The notes beneath the pieces are model-generated. The model did not search any database, was not told the origin of the DNA, and saw only the letters and a program-made list of their open reading frames with translations. The position numbers were made by a program, and so were the translations under genes. 64,000 nucleotides of DNA from Paractinoplanes rishiriensis (GTDB taxonomy: Bacteria; Actinomycetota; Actinomycetes; Mycobacteriales; Micromonosporaceae), in contig NZ_BOMV01000056.1 of assembly GCF_016862375.1 (NCBI RefSeq), positions 1 through 64,000 on the forward strand. Reading direction: 5' to 3'. The stretch's first letter is position 1. Each line of letters begins with the position of its first letter. Below are positions 7,512-17,690 of this stretch, piece by piece.

Positions 7512-8906
7512 GTGGAGCTGCGCAATTACCTCCGGGTGGCGAGAAGGCAGTGGTGGGTGATGGCGGTCGCGGTGCTCTTCGCGCTGGCGGTGGCGGTGGT
7601 CGTCAACGCCAAGACCCCGCGCGAGTACGCCTCGGCCGTGACCTTCTTCGTGGCCACCCCGCTGCCCGAGGGGTCCTCCGCGCTGGAGGGCTCGATGTTC
7701 GTGGCGACCCGGCTCAAGACCTACTCCCAGCTGCTCACCGGCGAGAAGCTGGCGAAGACGATCGCCGCGCAGACCGGGGTGGATCTGACCCCGGGTGAGA
7801 TCTCCAACCGGATCAAGGTGGCGACCGAGGGCGACACGGTGCTGATCGGGGTGACCGTGACGGACCGGTCGCCGGAGCGCGCGCAACTGATCGCCGAGTC
7901 GCTGACGATCCACTTCGTGGCCCTGGTGAACTCGCTGGAGACGCCGGCCGACGACAAGTCGCCGAACATCCGGATCGACGTGCTCGTGCCGCCCCGCCTC
8001 GAGGACGGGCCGGTGGTGCCGCGGTCGGCGCACAACCTCGCGCTGTCGGTCGCGGTCGGCCTGCTGCTCGGCGCCGCGCTCGCCGTACTGCGCGAGATCG
8101 CCGACCAGTCGGTCCGGGACGCCGAGGTGCTGGCCGGGCTGACCGGCGCGCCGGTGCTGGCCCTGATCCCGCGGGACCGCGCGGCGCCCCGCAAGGGCGG
8201 CCCGTTCGTCTCGGACAGCCGCTCGCCGCGCGCCGAGGCGCTGCGCCAGTTGCGCACCAACGTGCAGTACGCGGATCGCGACCGCCCGGTGAAGACGCTC
8301 GCGGTGACCAGCGCGATGCCCGGCGAGGGCCGCTCGGCGACCGCCTGCGGGCTGGCCATCCTGTTCGCCGAGGCGGGCCAGCGGGTGCTGATCGTGGACG
8401 CCGAGCTGCGGCGGCCGCGGCTGGCCGCGTTCCTGGGCCGGGAGGGCTCGGCGGGCCTGACCACGGTGCTGCTCGGCGCCGCCTCGCTCGACCAGGTGCT
8501 CCAGCCGTGGGGCACCGGTCTGTGGCTGCTGTCCAGCGGGCACCGGCCGCCCAACCCGAGCGAGCTGCTCGGCTCGCAGCGGATGGCCGATCTGCTGGAC
8601 GAACTGCGCGGGCGGTTCGACATGATCATCGTGGACAGCCCTCCACTGCTGCCGGTTGCCGACGGCGCGGTGGTGGCGGCCCGGGCCGACGGCGCGCTGC
8701 TGCTGGTCCGGGCCCGCAAGACCACCGCGGCGCAGGTGGCCGCCGCGGTGCGGGCGCTGACCGCGGTGGACGCCCGGCTGCTCGGCACGGTGTTCACCAT
8801 GGTGCCCGCCAAGGGCCCGCGCTGGCGCACCGCGCCACCCCCGGTGGCGGACACCGCCGGTCCGCCCGGCCAGTGGAACTCCCTCGCGCTGAGCGTGGCA
8901 GCATGA
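7512..8906 (+). CDS. Polysaccharide co-polymerase / BY-kinase-like protein (Wzz + CpsD domains)
   Basis: A 464-aa protein. A Wzz-type N-terminal domain with membrane helix near residues 16-32 and a second helix near 178-196 is fused to a P-loop kinase-like domain. Walker A' (VLIVDAELRRP, about residue 294) and Walker B (MIIVDSPP, about 371) are intact, but Walker A reads GEGRSAT with Arg274 where bacterial tyrosine kinases have the catalytic Lys. The tail after residue 440 contains no Tyr, so the usual C-terminal Tyr cluster is missing. The GTG at 7512 is preferred over 7506 because GGAGG ends at 7505. It probably sets glycan length or export rather than acting as an autokinase (inference). 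Confidence 0.85.
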   Translation: MELRNYLRVARRQWWVMAVAVLFALAVAVVVNAKTPREYASAVTFFVATPLPEGSSALEGSMFVATRLKTYSQLLTGEKLAKTIAAQTGVDLTPGEISNRIKVATEGDTVLIGVTVTDRSPERAQLIAESLTIHFVALVNSLETPADDKSPNIRIDVLVPPRLEDGPVVPRSAHNLALSVAVGLLLGAALAVLREIADQSVRDAEVLAGLTGAPVLALIPRDRAAPRKGGPFVSDSRSPRAEALRQLRTNVQYADRDRPVKTLAVTSAMPGEGRSATACGLAILFAEAGQRVLIVDAELRRPRLAAFLGREGSAGLTTVLLGAASLDQVLQPWGTGLWLLSSGHRPPNPSELLGSQRMADLLDELRGRFDMIIVDSPPLLPVADGAVVAARADGALLLVRARKTTAAQVAAAVRALTAVDARLLGTVFTMVPAKGPRWRTAPPPVADTAGPPGQWNSLALSVAA

Positions 8907-8991
8907 CCGCCTGCACCGAGCGGCACCCAGCCACGCCCGCGGACGGCCTCGCAGGCGAGGGCCAGAAGGGCATGCCTGAGGAGAGCACAGC

Positions 8992-9747
8992 ATGACCAGG
9001 CCCACCGCCGCGCCCGGCGGCCTGCAGACCGAGGCGGAGCGGAAAGTTCCGGCCGCGATCGCCGAGGTGTTCGCGACCAGCGCCGACGACCTGCCGACCC
9101 GGCTGGCGAACCTGGCCCGGTACGCCCGGCGCAGCCAGGTCACCCGGTTCGCGGCGCTCTACGAGCTGTTCAAGCTGGCCCTGCCGGTGAAGGGCTCGAT
9201 CGTCGAGTGCGGCGTGTTCCGCGGCTCCAGCTTCATGACGTTCGCGCAGCTCAGCGCGGCCCTGGAGCCGACCAACCTGACCCGGCGGATCTACGGCTTC
9301 GACTCGTTCGGCGGATTCCCCGCGGTGGGCGCGCAGGACCGGCCGCAGCAGACCGGCGCGGCGGCCGGTGACCTGGCCGCGGACAGCTACGCCGAGCTGT
9401 CCCGGCTGCTGGAGATCTACGACACCGACCGGTTCCTCGGCCACCTGCCCAAGGCCATGCTGGTCCGCGGCGACGTCACCGAGACCGTCCCGAAGTTCGT
9501 GGCCGACAACCCGCATCTGGTGGTCAGCCTGCTGTTCCTCGACCTCGACCTGTACGAGCCGACCGCCGTCGCGCTGCGGCACCTGCTGCCCCGGATGCCG
9601 CGCGGCGCCGTGCTGGCCTTCGACGAGCTCGACAACCCGCTGTGGCCCGGCGAGACGTCGGCGTTGCTCGACGAGGTCGGCATCGGCAAGCTGGAGTTGC
9701 GGCGTTTCGACTTCGACCCGTACATCGGTTACGCGGTGCTGCGATGA
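8992..9747 (+). CDS. TylF/MycF-type SAM-dependent methyltransferase
   Basis: A 251-aa class I methyltransferase of the macrocin O-methyltransferase family. The SAM site is visible as GSIVECGVFRGSS, followed by YGFDSFGGFP and the acidic LLFLDLDLYEPT strand that binds Mg in family members. TylF-like enzymes methylate sugar hydroxyls in antibiotics, and homologues occur in glycan clusters. Its stop overlaps the start of the transketolase subunit gene (ATGA), so it is in the operon. Probable role: O-methylation of a sugar in the glycan. Confidence 0.85.
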   Translation: MTRPTAAPGGLQTEAERKVPAAIAEVFATSADDLPTRLANLARYARRSQVTRFAALYELFKLALPVKGSIVECGVFRGSSFMTFAQLSAALEPTNLTRRIYGFDSFGGFPAVGAQDRPQQTGAAAGDLAADSYAELSRLLEIYDTDRFLGHLPKAMLVRGDVTETVPKFVADNPHLVVSLLFLDLDLYEPTAVALRHLLPRMPRGAVLAFDELDNPLWPGETSALLDEVGIGKLELRRFDFDPYIGYAVLR

Positions 9748-10550
9748 GCACCGACACCGCCGCCGCGGTCCGCAGCAGCGTGCTGCAGATGACCAACTCG
9801 GGCCGCAGCTCGCACGTCGGCTCGGCGCTGTCCTGCGCGGACATCCTGGCGGTGCTGTACGCCGGGATCCTCCAGGTCGACCCGCGGCACCCGGACCGCC
9901 CCGACCGGGACCGCTTCATCATGAGCAAGGGCCATGCCGGTGCCGCGCTCTACGCCGTACTGGCTCAGCGGGGTTTTTTTGATCCCGCACTTCTGGCGCA
10001 GCATTACCGCAACGGATCGTTCCTGTCCGGGCACGTGAGCCACGTCGGTATCCCCGGCGTCGAGTTGTCCACCGGTTCGCTCGGGCACGGGCTGCCGGTC
10101 GGCGCCGGACTGGCCTGGCAGGCGCGGCGCACCGGCCAGCAGTGGCGCACCTACGTGCTGCTCGGCGACGGCGAGTGCGACGAGGGCAGCGTGTGGGAGG
10201 CGGCCATGTTCGCGGCCCACCACCGGCTGTCCAACCTGGTCGCGGTCGTCGACTACAACAAGCTGCAGTCGCTCGGCGGCACCGAGCAGACGCTGGCGCT
10301 GGAGCCGTTCGCCGACAAGTGGCGCGCGTTCGGCTGGCAGGTGGACGAGGTCGACGGGCACGACCACCGGCAGCTGAGCCGGTCGCTCGGTGTCCCGCGC
10401 GGGGCGCAGCCGGACGCGCCGCGCTGCGTGCTGGCGCACACCGTCAAGGGCAAGGGCGTCTCGTTCATGGAGAACCAGGTGGTGTGGCACTACCGGCCGC
10501 CGTCCGACGCCGAACTGGCCGGCGCGCTCGCCGAGGTGCGGCAGCGATGA
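9744..10550 (+). CDS. Transketolase, N-terminal (ThDP-binding) subunit
   Basis: A 268-aa protein matching the N-terminal half of transketolase. The thiamine diphosphate motif begins GDGECDEG and ends VVDYNKLQ; the active-site region has SKGHAGAALYAVL. The ATG at 9744 overlaps the stop of the methyltransferase gene; the longer upstream frame is an artefact. Together with the next gene it makes a split transketolase (alpha2beta2 in family members). Being inside a sugar cluster, it more likely acts on a biosynthetic sugar than in the pentose phosphate pathway (inference). Confidence 0.9.
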   Translation: MSTDTAAAVRSSVLQMTNSGRSSHVGSALSCADILAVLYAGILQVDPRHPDRPDRDRFIMSKGHAGAALYAVLAQRGFFDPALLAQHYRNGSFLSGHVSHVGIPGVELSTGSLGHGLPVGAGLAWQARRTGQQWRTYVLLGDGECDEGSVWEAAMFAAHHRLSNLVAVVDYNKLQSLGGTEQTLALEPFADKWRAFGWQVDEVDGHDHRQLSRSLGVPRGAQPDAPRCVLAHTVKGKGVSFMENQVVWHYRPPSDAELAGALAEVRQR

Positions 10551-11468
10551 GGACGCGCTTCTTCACCGACCTGGTGGCCGCCGCCGACGCCCACCCCGAG
10601 CTGGTGCTGGTCACCGCGGACATCGGGTTCGGCGCGGTCGACGACTTCGTGGCCCGGTATCCGGACCGGTTCGTCAACGCCGGGGTGGCCGAGCAGAACA
10701 TGACCGGGCTGGCCGCCGGGATCGCGCTCGGCGGCGGCCGGGTGTTCACCTACTCGATCGCGAACTTCCCGACCCTGCGCTGCCTCGAGCAGATCCGCAA
10801 CGACGTCGCGTACCACCACGCCGACGTGACCGTGGTGGCGGTCGGCGGCGGGCTCGCGTACGGCGCCCTCGGTATGTCGCACCACGCCACCGAGGACCTC
10901 GCGGTGATGCGGTCGGTGCCGGGCGTGGCGGTGGCGGCGCCCGGCGACCCGGAGGAGACCGGCGCGGTGCTGGCCGACCTGGTGGCCAACGGCGGACCCG
11001 CGTACCTGCGCCTCGGCAAGGCCGGCGAGCGCAGCGTGCACCCGTTGCCGCTGCGCCTGGCCCGCGGCGAGTCGGTGCCCCTGCGCACCGGCGGCGACCT
11101 GGCCATCTTCAGCACCGGCGCGATCCTGGAGAACGCGCTGCGGGCGGCTGACCTGCTGGCCCGGTCGGGGGTACGCGCCGACGTGCGCTCGTTCCCGTGG
11201 CTCGACCCGATCGACACCCTCGCGGTGCACGACGCCGCCCGCCGCTACGACACCATCGTCACCGTCGAGGAGCACTCGATCACCGGCGGCCTGGGCAGCG
11301 CGGTCGCCGAGATCCTCGCCGAACTGCCCCGGTCGGCCGCGCTCATCCGGGTCGCGCTGCCGGCCCGGTTCTCGTCGCTGGTCGGCGATCAGGACTACCT
11401 GCGCCGGGCGGCCGGCCTGGACCCGGAGGGCATCAGCGCCCGCGTGCTCGAACAACTGGAGGTCAACC

Positions 11469-11494
<26 letters not shown>
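10547..11494 (+). CDS. Transketolase, C-terminal (pyrimidine-binding) subunit
   Basis: A 315-aa protein covering the Pyr and C-terminal domains of transketolase. The conserved Glu that activates ThDP is in GVAEQNMTGLAAGIA; the C-terminal domain has TVEEHSITGGLGSAVAE. The ATG at 10547 overlaps the stop of the N-terminal subunit gene (ATGA), so the two are translationally coupled. Its 3' end overlaps the next gene by 26 bp. The pair resembles the split transketolases of antibiotic and O-antigen clusters. Confidence 0.9.
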
Positions 11495-12574
<1,080 letters not shown>

Positions 12575-12578
<4 letters not shown>

Positions 12579-13582
12579 CCGGCACCGGCCCGTTCGTCAG
12601 CGTCGTCATCCCGTGCTGGAACGAGGCCGGCTTCGTCGCGGACTTCCTCGACTCGGTGCTGTCCGGCAGCCATCCGGCGGACCGGATGGAGATCCTGCTG
12701 GTCGACGGGATGAGCGACGACGGCACCCGGGACATCGTGCGCACCTACGAGCAGCGCCATCCCCGGCTGCGGATGCTCGACAACCCGGGCCGCAGCAAGC
12801 CGGCCGCGCTCAACCTGGGCATCCGGGCGGCGCGGGGCGACATCGTGCTGCGGCTCGACGTGCACGCCGTCTACGAGCCGGATTACATCGAGAAGTGTGT
12901 GCGCGGCCTGCTCGACCACCCGGACGCCGACAACGTTGGCGGGGTCCGCCGCTCCGCCCCGCGCACCGGCAGTCTGCTGGGGCGGGCCATCGCGCTGTCC
13001 ACCACCGACGCGTTCGGCGCCGGCAACTCCAAGTACCGGGTCGGCGCGAGCGGGCCGCAGTGGGTCGACACGGTGTTCGGCGGCTGCTGGCGGCGCGAGG
13101 TGTTCGACCGGATCGGCCTGTTCGACGAGCAGCTCACCCGGGCCCAGGACCGCGAGTTCAACAACCGGCTCCGGCAGGCCGGCGGCCGGATCCTGCTGCT
13201 GCCCGACATCACCTGCACCTACTACGCGCGCAGCGACTTCGGCGAGTTCTGCTCGTGGATGTTCGAGGCCGGCTACTGGCCGTTCAAGGCCAGCCGCTCG
13301 GTGGGCCGCTGGATCGGTTCGTGGCGCAACGTGGTGCCGCTCGGCTTCGTGGCGGCAACGGCGGCCGGCCTGGCGTTGTCCCCCTTCTCGCTGCCGGCCC
13401 GCCGGCTCACCGTCGGGATGATGAGCACGTACGGGGCGGCCGCGCTGTTCTTCTCGGGCCGGGTGGCCCGGCGCGAGAAAGATGCGAGGCTGCTCCTCGG
13501 TCTGCCGGTCGTCTTCGCCACCACGCATGTCGTCTACGGCGCCGGCTCGGTGTGGGGAATTCTCGATCCAGGGAAGACCTGA
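12575..13582 (+). CDS. Glycosyltransferase family 2, membrane-anchored
   Basis: A 335-aa GT-A enzyme. The nucleotide-sugar fold starts VSVVIPCWNEAGFV, with the metal-binding acidic motif in LRLDVHAVY and the acceptor-loop motif QDREFNNRL. Two or three hydrophobic helices near residues 245-325 anchor it to the inner membrane face, as in ExoA-like GT2 proteins. The ATG at 12575 overlaps the DegT stop. It is the only ordinary glycosyltransferase in the cluster, so the glycan unit may be short. Confidence 0.9.
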
Positions 13583-13583
13583 G

Positions 13584-15278
13584 ATGCGACCGGTCACGTT
13601 CCACTACTACCGCGGCCGGGTGGCGCTGCACGCGATCCTGCGCGGCCTCGGCGTGGCACCGGGCGACGAGGTGGTGGTGCAGGCGTACACCTGCGCCGCG
13701 GTGGTGGAGCCGCTGCGCCGGCTCGGCGTCACCCCGGTGTTCGTGGACATCGACCCGCTCACGTACGGCCTGGACGCCGGGAAGCTGGCGGCGGCGCTCA
13801 CCGGCCGGACCCGGGCGGTCATCGTGCAGCACACGTTCGGCATCCCGGTGGACATGGCGGCCGTGACGGCGGTCGCGGGACCGGCCGGCGTGCCGGTGAT
13901 CGAGGACTGCGCGCACGTCACCGGGCCGGTCACCGTGCGCGGGGTGGCCGCCTTCTTCTCGTACGAGTGGGGCAAGCCGATCGTGGCGGGCGTCGGCGGC
14001 ACCGCGGTGGTCGCCGACCCGGACCTGGCCGCGACCATGCGCCGGCAGTACGCGCGCTACCGGGAACCGCCGCTGCGCCGGGAACTGATCATGCAGGCCC
14101 AGTACACCGCGCACCGGACGGTGTCCCGGCTCGGCGTCACCTGGCGGCTGCGCGACCTGTACCGCAAGCTCGCCGGCCTGGGTCTGGTGGTCGGCTCGTA
14201 CGCCGCCGACCCCGGTGACAGTCCGGAGTACGCCTGGCGGATGACCCGCACGGTCCGGTGGCGGCTGGGACGGCGTACCGCCGAAGCCCGCAAGCAGATC
14301 GCCCGCCGCACCGATCTCACCCACCGTTACCGCGCCGGCCTGGAGCAGCTTTCGCTGCTCACTCCCCCGCCGACCGGGGCGCCGCTGCTGCGGATGCCGG
14401 TGCCGGTCACCGACAAGGCGGGCATCGTCAAGGCCGCCGCCCGGCAGCGGATCGAGGTGGGCGACTGGTTCACCACGCCGGTGCATCCGCTGTCCGGCGA
14501 GGCACTGGCCGCGGCCGGATACACCGAAGGCACCTGCCCGAACGCCGAGTGGGCCGCGAACCACGTGATCAGCTTCCCGATCCGGGCCGGGGTGCGCGAC
14601 GCCGACGCCGACCGCGGGGTGGGGCTGCTGGCCGACTGGATGGGCGAGGCCAGCGGGCTGCCCCGGATCCGGATCCGCGGCGGCCCGTTCACCGACGAGC
14701 AGGTGCGCGCGGTGGCCCGGATGCACGCCACCGAGGTCGCCCAGGGGTTCCTGTCGTCGCTCGGGGTGCCGGCGCTGGAACTGCTCTACCGGCACGTGGC
14801 GGCCAGCAAGTACTGCGCCATGTTCGTCGCGGAACGTGGCAACGAGCCGGTCGGCTACATCTGCGGCACCCGGGACACCGCCGCGCTGTACCGCGAGTTC
14901 GTGCTGCACCGCTGGTGGGTGGCGGTGCCGGCGCTGGCGCCGAAGCTGCTGCGGCCGAGCCGCATCGCGCGCACCATCGAGACCCTGCGCTATCCGCGTG
15001 CCGCGATGCCGGCCGACCTGCCGCGGGCCGAGGTGATCAATTTCGTGGTACACCCGGACTGCCGCGGCCTCGGTGTCGCGCAGGCCCTGTTCCGCCAGCT
15101 GACCCGCTGGTTCGCCGACCAGGGCGAGACCGCCGTCAAAATCGTGACCGGCGAGCAGCAGGGCCGGGCGCACGGCTTCTACGAGAAGTCCGGCGCCGCC
15201 CTGGTGGGCCGCACGTCGGTGCACCGGGGGGTGCCGTCGCGCATTTACCGGTACGGCCTCGACCGCGTGCACACGTAA
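13584..15278 (+). CDS. DegT-type aminotransferase fused to a GNAT acetyltransferase
   Basis: A 564-aa two-domain protein. Residues 1-355 form a DegT/ArnB-like PLP domain with D108 in VIEDCAH and the PLP lysine K131 in SYEWGKP. Residues 362-564 form a GNAT domain with the acetyl-CoA loop HPDCRGLGVAQAL at about 490-502 and the terminal GFYEKSGA strand. Such a fusion would transaminate a keto-sugar and N-acylate the amine, combining the roles played by separate proteins (WecE plus WecD, or PseC plus PseH). The PLP domain opens HYYRGRVALHAILR, a divergent start for DegT. It lies one base after the GT2 stop. Confidence 0.87.
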   Translation: MRPVTFHYYRGRVALHAILRGLGVAPGDEVVVQAYTCAAVVEPLRRLGVTPVFVDIDPLTYGLDAGKLAAALTGRTRAVIVQHTFGIPVDMAAVTAVAGPAGVPVIEDCAHVTGPVTVRGVAAFFSYEWGKPIVAGVGGTAVVADPDLAATMRRQYARYREPPLRRELIMQAQYTAHRTVSRLGVTWRLRDLYRKLAGLGLVVGSYAADPGDSPEYAWRMTRTVRWRLGRRTAEARKQIARRTDLTHRYRAGLEQLSLLTPPPTGAPLLRMPVPVTDKAGIVKAAARQRIEVGDWFTTPVHPLSGEALAAAGYTEGTCPNAEWAANHVISFPIRAGVRDADADRGVGLLADWMGEASGLPRIRIRGGPFTDEQVRAVARMHATEVAQGFLSSLGVPALELLYRHVAASKYCAMFVAERGNEPVGYICGTRDTAALYREFVLHRWWVAVPALAPKLLRPSRIARTIETLRYPRAAMPADLPRAEVINFVVHPDCRGLGVAQALFRQLTRWFADQGETAVKIVTGEQQGRAHGFYEKSGAALVGRTSVHRGVPSRIYRYGLDRVHT

Positions 15279-15293
15279 CTACGCTGGGTATTT

Positions 15294-15983
15294 GTGACCG
15301 CGTCCACCCGGAGCCGCCCGCATCTGGCGGTGCGCCGTGCCCGCTACGAGACCACGAAGCGGGCGATCGACCTGGCCGTGTCGACCGCGGTACTGGCCGC
15401 CGGCGCGCCGGTGGCGGCGTACGCGGCCTGGCGGATCCGGCGCGAGGACGGCGGCCCGGTGCTCTACCGCGGCGAGCGGGCCGGGCTCGGCGGCCGCACC
15501 TTCCGGATGCTGAAGTTCCGCACCATGGTGATCGGCGCGGCCCGGCTGGGCGGACCGTCGACCGCCGACGACGACCCGCGGCTGACCCGGGCCGGCCGCT
15601 CGCTGCGCCGGTGGAAGCTGGACGAGTTGCCGCAGTTCTACAACGTGCTGCGCGGCGAGATGAGCCTGGTCGGCCCGCGGCCGCAGGTGCTGTCCGAGGT
15701 GCGCCGCTACACCGACCGGGAACGCCTGCTGCTGGCCGTGAAGCCCGGCATCACCGACTGGTCGTCGATCGTCTTCCGGGACGAGGGCGCCATCCTGGCC
15801 GGGCACCCCGACCCCGATGAGGCGTACGACCGGCTCATCCGGCCGCGGAAGATCGCGCTGGGTCTCGCGTACGTGCAGAACCGGAGTCTCCGCACGGACC
15901 TGGAGATCCTCGCCCTCACCGCCCTGGCCCTGGTCGGCGGCCGCCGGGCCGACCGGGTGCTGGTGCGCCGGATCCCCACCTGA
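15294..15983 (+). CDS. PglC/WbaP-type initiating phosphoglycosyltransferase
   Basis: A 229-aa monotopic phosphoglycosyltransferase that would transfer a sugar-1-phosphate to undecaprenyl phosphate and start the glycan. Family signatures are KFRTM, GRSLRRWKLDELPQ, and MSLVGPRPQ, with the catalytic Asp-Glu pair in LDELPQ. An N-terminal hydrophobic segment (about 26-44) forms the re-entrant membrane helix. The short PglC-like length lacks the extra N-terminal helices of WbaP. GTG start at 15294 has a poor ribosome-binding site, so it may depend on coupling to the fusion gene 15 bp upstream. Confidence 0.92.
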   Translation: MTASTRSRPHLAVRRARYETTKRAIDLAVSTAVLAAGAPVAAYAAWRIRREDGGPVLYRGERAGLGGRTFRMLKFRTMVIGAARLGGPSTADDDPRLTRAGRSLRRWKLDELPQFYNVLRGEMSLVGPRPQVLSEVRRYTDRERLLLAVKPGITDWSSIVFRDEGAILAGHPDPDEAYDRLIRPRKIALGLAYVQNRSLRTDLEILALTALALVGGRRADRVLVRRIPT

Positions 15984-15986
15984 CGG

Positions 15987-17351
15987 GTGTCGCTGCGCAC
16001 GCTGGCCCGCAGCATCCCGGCCGTGGTCCGGCGGGACTACCTGCTCACGACCGTGGTCCACTGGCTCACGCTCGCCTCCGGGCTGCTGCTGTTCCACCTG
16101 GTGGCGCGGCGGGCGAGCGTGGCCGGGTTCGCGTACTACCAGGTGGCCCGCGGTGTGGTCAGCACGCTGCACCCGATCGCGCTGATCGGCCTGGTGCCCG
16201 CCCTGCACCGGTATCTGCCCCGGGCCGGCGACCGGACCCGCGCGCTGGCCGGCCAGGCGTTCCTGGTGCAGGTCGTGGTGATGGACGTGGTCGGCCTGCT
16301 GGGCCTGGTGCTGTCCGACGACGTGGGCCGCCTCCTCGGCATCGGCGGCGTCCCTGCGGTGCGCGCGGTGGTGCTGCTGGCCGCCGGCATGTGCCTGATC
16401 ACGGTGGCCGCGGCGGCCCTGCGCGGCAGCGGTCAGGCCCGGCTGTCGAACTTGTTGTGGCTGGTCGGGGTCGGGGTGGTGCCGCTGGTGGCGTTCGCGG
16501 TAACCACCCGGATCGACGTCTTCCTGGCCATTCAGGGCGCGGCGATGGCCGCGGTGGCGGTGCTGGGCATCGCGCTGGTACGCCGCCATCCCACCCTCCG
16601 GCCCGACCCGCCGACGCTGCGCACGCTGCTGGTGTACGGCCTGCGCCGGGCGCCCGGCGAGATCGCGCTGCCGGCGATGTTCGCGTTCCCGACGTTCTAT
16701 GTGGCGGGGGCGCTGCCGGGCGGCCCGGAGGCGGGCTACATCGGCTTCGCGACGTCGGCGGTGACGCTGATCTGCTCGGTTTTCGGCATGCTGACCCCGG
16801 TTCTGCTGCCCCGCCTGAGCGCCCACTTCCAGGCGGCGCCCCCGTCCGCCGCACCCGCCGACCCACCGCCCACCGCACCCGCCGACCCACCGCCCACCGC
16901 CGCCGGCCCACCGCCCGCCGGCCCACCGCCCGCCGGCCCACCGCCGGGCGCGCACAAGTCCGATTTATCGCGAGGTTTGCGGTTACTTCCGCTTGCGGCC
17001 GGGGCGCTGGCGTGCGTGGCCGTGGTGCTTTTGCTGTGGAGTGCGCCGGCGCTCGTGCACAATTTTCTCGGAGACGAATTCACCGACGCCATTGCCGTGT
17101 TGCGGGCCGCGATTCCGGCGGCGATTCCCTTTGCGGCCTTCTATGCGGCGCGGCCGGCGCTGGATGCGGTTCAGGACCGGCCGGTGATCGCGCGGCTCCA
17201 ACTCGTCTGCCTCGGCGTGCAGCTGATCGTCACCTATGCGGCGGGTGCCGTGCTGCCCGCCGCGCCGGCCGCAATTCTGGGCATGACGGTTGCCGCGGCG
17301 GCATTGGGTGCGTTCGCCTACACCGCGCTGCTGCGGGCCGTCCCGGCATGA
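15987..17351 (+). CDS. Oligosaccharide flippase (Wzx/MOP family) with a Pro-rich insert
   Basis: A 454-aa polytopic protein with about twelve helices, consistent with a lipid-linked oligosaccharide flippase. A tandem-repeat proline-rich insert (residues about 285-325) separates the two helical halves. Immediately after the insert two TTA codons occur (16965 and 16983), and the remaining 3' part uses many A/T-ending codons, unlike the GC3-saturated first half. TTA codons are rare and often regulatory in actinomycetes. GTG start 3 nt after the previous stop. It completes the set of initiation, extension and flipping functions, but no Wzy polymerase is seen nearby. Confidence 0.85.
   Translation: MSLRTLARSIPAVVRRDYLLTTVVHWLTLASGLLLFHLVARRASVAGFAYYQVARGVVSTLHPIALIGLVPALHRYLPRAGDRTRALAGQAFLVQVVVMDVVGLLGLVLSDDVGRLLGIGGVPAVRAVVLLAAGMCLITVAAAALRGSGQARLSNLLWLVGVGVVPLVAFAVTTRIDVFLAIQGAAMAAVAVLGIALVRRHPTLRPDPPTLRTLLVYGLRRAPGEIALPAMFAFPTFYVAGALPGGPEAGYIGFATSAVTLICSVFGMLTPVLLPRLSAHFQAAPPSAAPADPPPTAPADPPPTAAGPPPAGPPPAGPPPGAHKSDLSRGLRLLPLAAGALACVAVVLLLWSAPALVHNFLGDEFTDAIAVLRAAIPAAIPFAAFYAARPALDAVQDRPVIARLQLVCLGVQLIVTYAAGAVLPAAPAAILGMTVAAAALGAFAYTALLRAVPA
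16851..16945 (+). repeat. Tandem 24-bp and 15-bp repeats encoding the Pro-rich insert
   Basis: Two exact 24-bp units (16851-16874, 16875-16898) are followed by about three 15-bp units of the pattern GCCGGCCCACCGCCC. All are multiples of three, so expansion keeps the frame. They encode APADPPPT and AGPPP repeats in the loop between flippase halves. Confidence 0.85.
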
Positions 17352-17380
17352 GCGTATAAACAACAGGAGGTGAGACTGTC

Positions 17381-17670
17381 ATGACCGCACCGTCCAGCAA
17401 GGTGGAACGGGTCCAGCTCGGGGTCCGGATGGAGACGCGCCTGGTCAAGGTTTTGAAGGGTCTCGCGGAATTCAACGACGAGACACTCGGCGAACTGCTG
17501 GAAAAGACGGTCCTGCACTCCTTCGAACCGGTGCCCGGCGACGGAGGAGAGTCGTGCGCGAGCCCGCACAGCAAGGCTCAGCTCCGAGCGATCGAGGATC
17601 TGAAAAGGTCTACGGGCTCGACTACGCGACACACGGCGCACGTGATTTTCCCCGGCCGGCGGCGGAATGA
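17381..17670 (+). pseudogene. Small RHH-like protein gene with a -1 frameshift
   Basis: A strong AGGAGGTGA precedes the ATG. The first 75 codons give a conserved-looking protein with VQLGVRMETRLVKVLKGLAEF and GELLEKTVLHSFE, resembling small ribbon-helix-helix-like actinobacterial proteins. At 17603-17608 the frame shifts: the expected continuation LKKVYGLDYATHGARDF is in the -1 frame and ends at 17670. The zero-frame runs on to 18082 as Arg-rich antisense of the next gene, so it is spurious. One extra A in the A4 run would restore the frame (about 96 aa). This may be a mutation, a sequencing error, or programmed frameshifting. Confidence 0.7.
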
Positions 17671-17690
17671 CCGGCCGAAACGCGCGCCGG

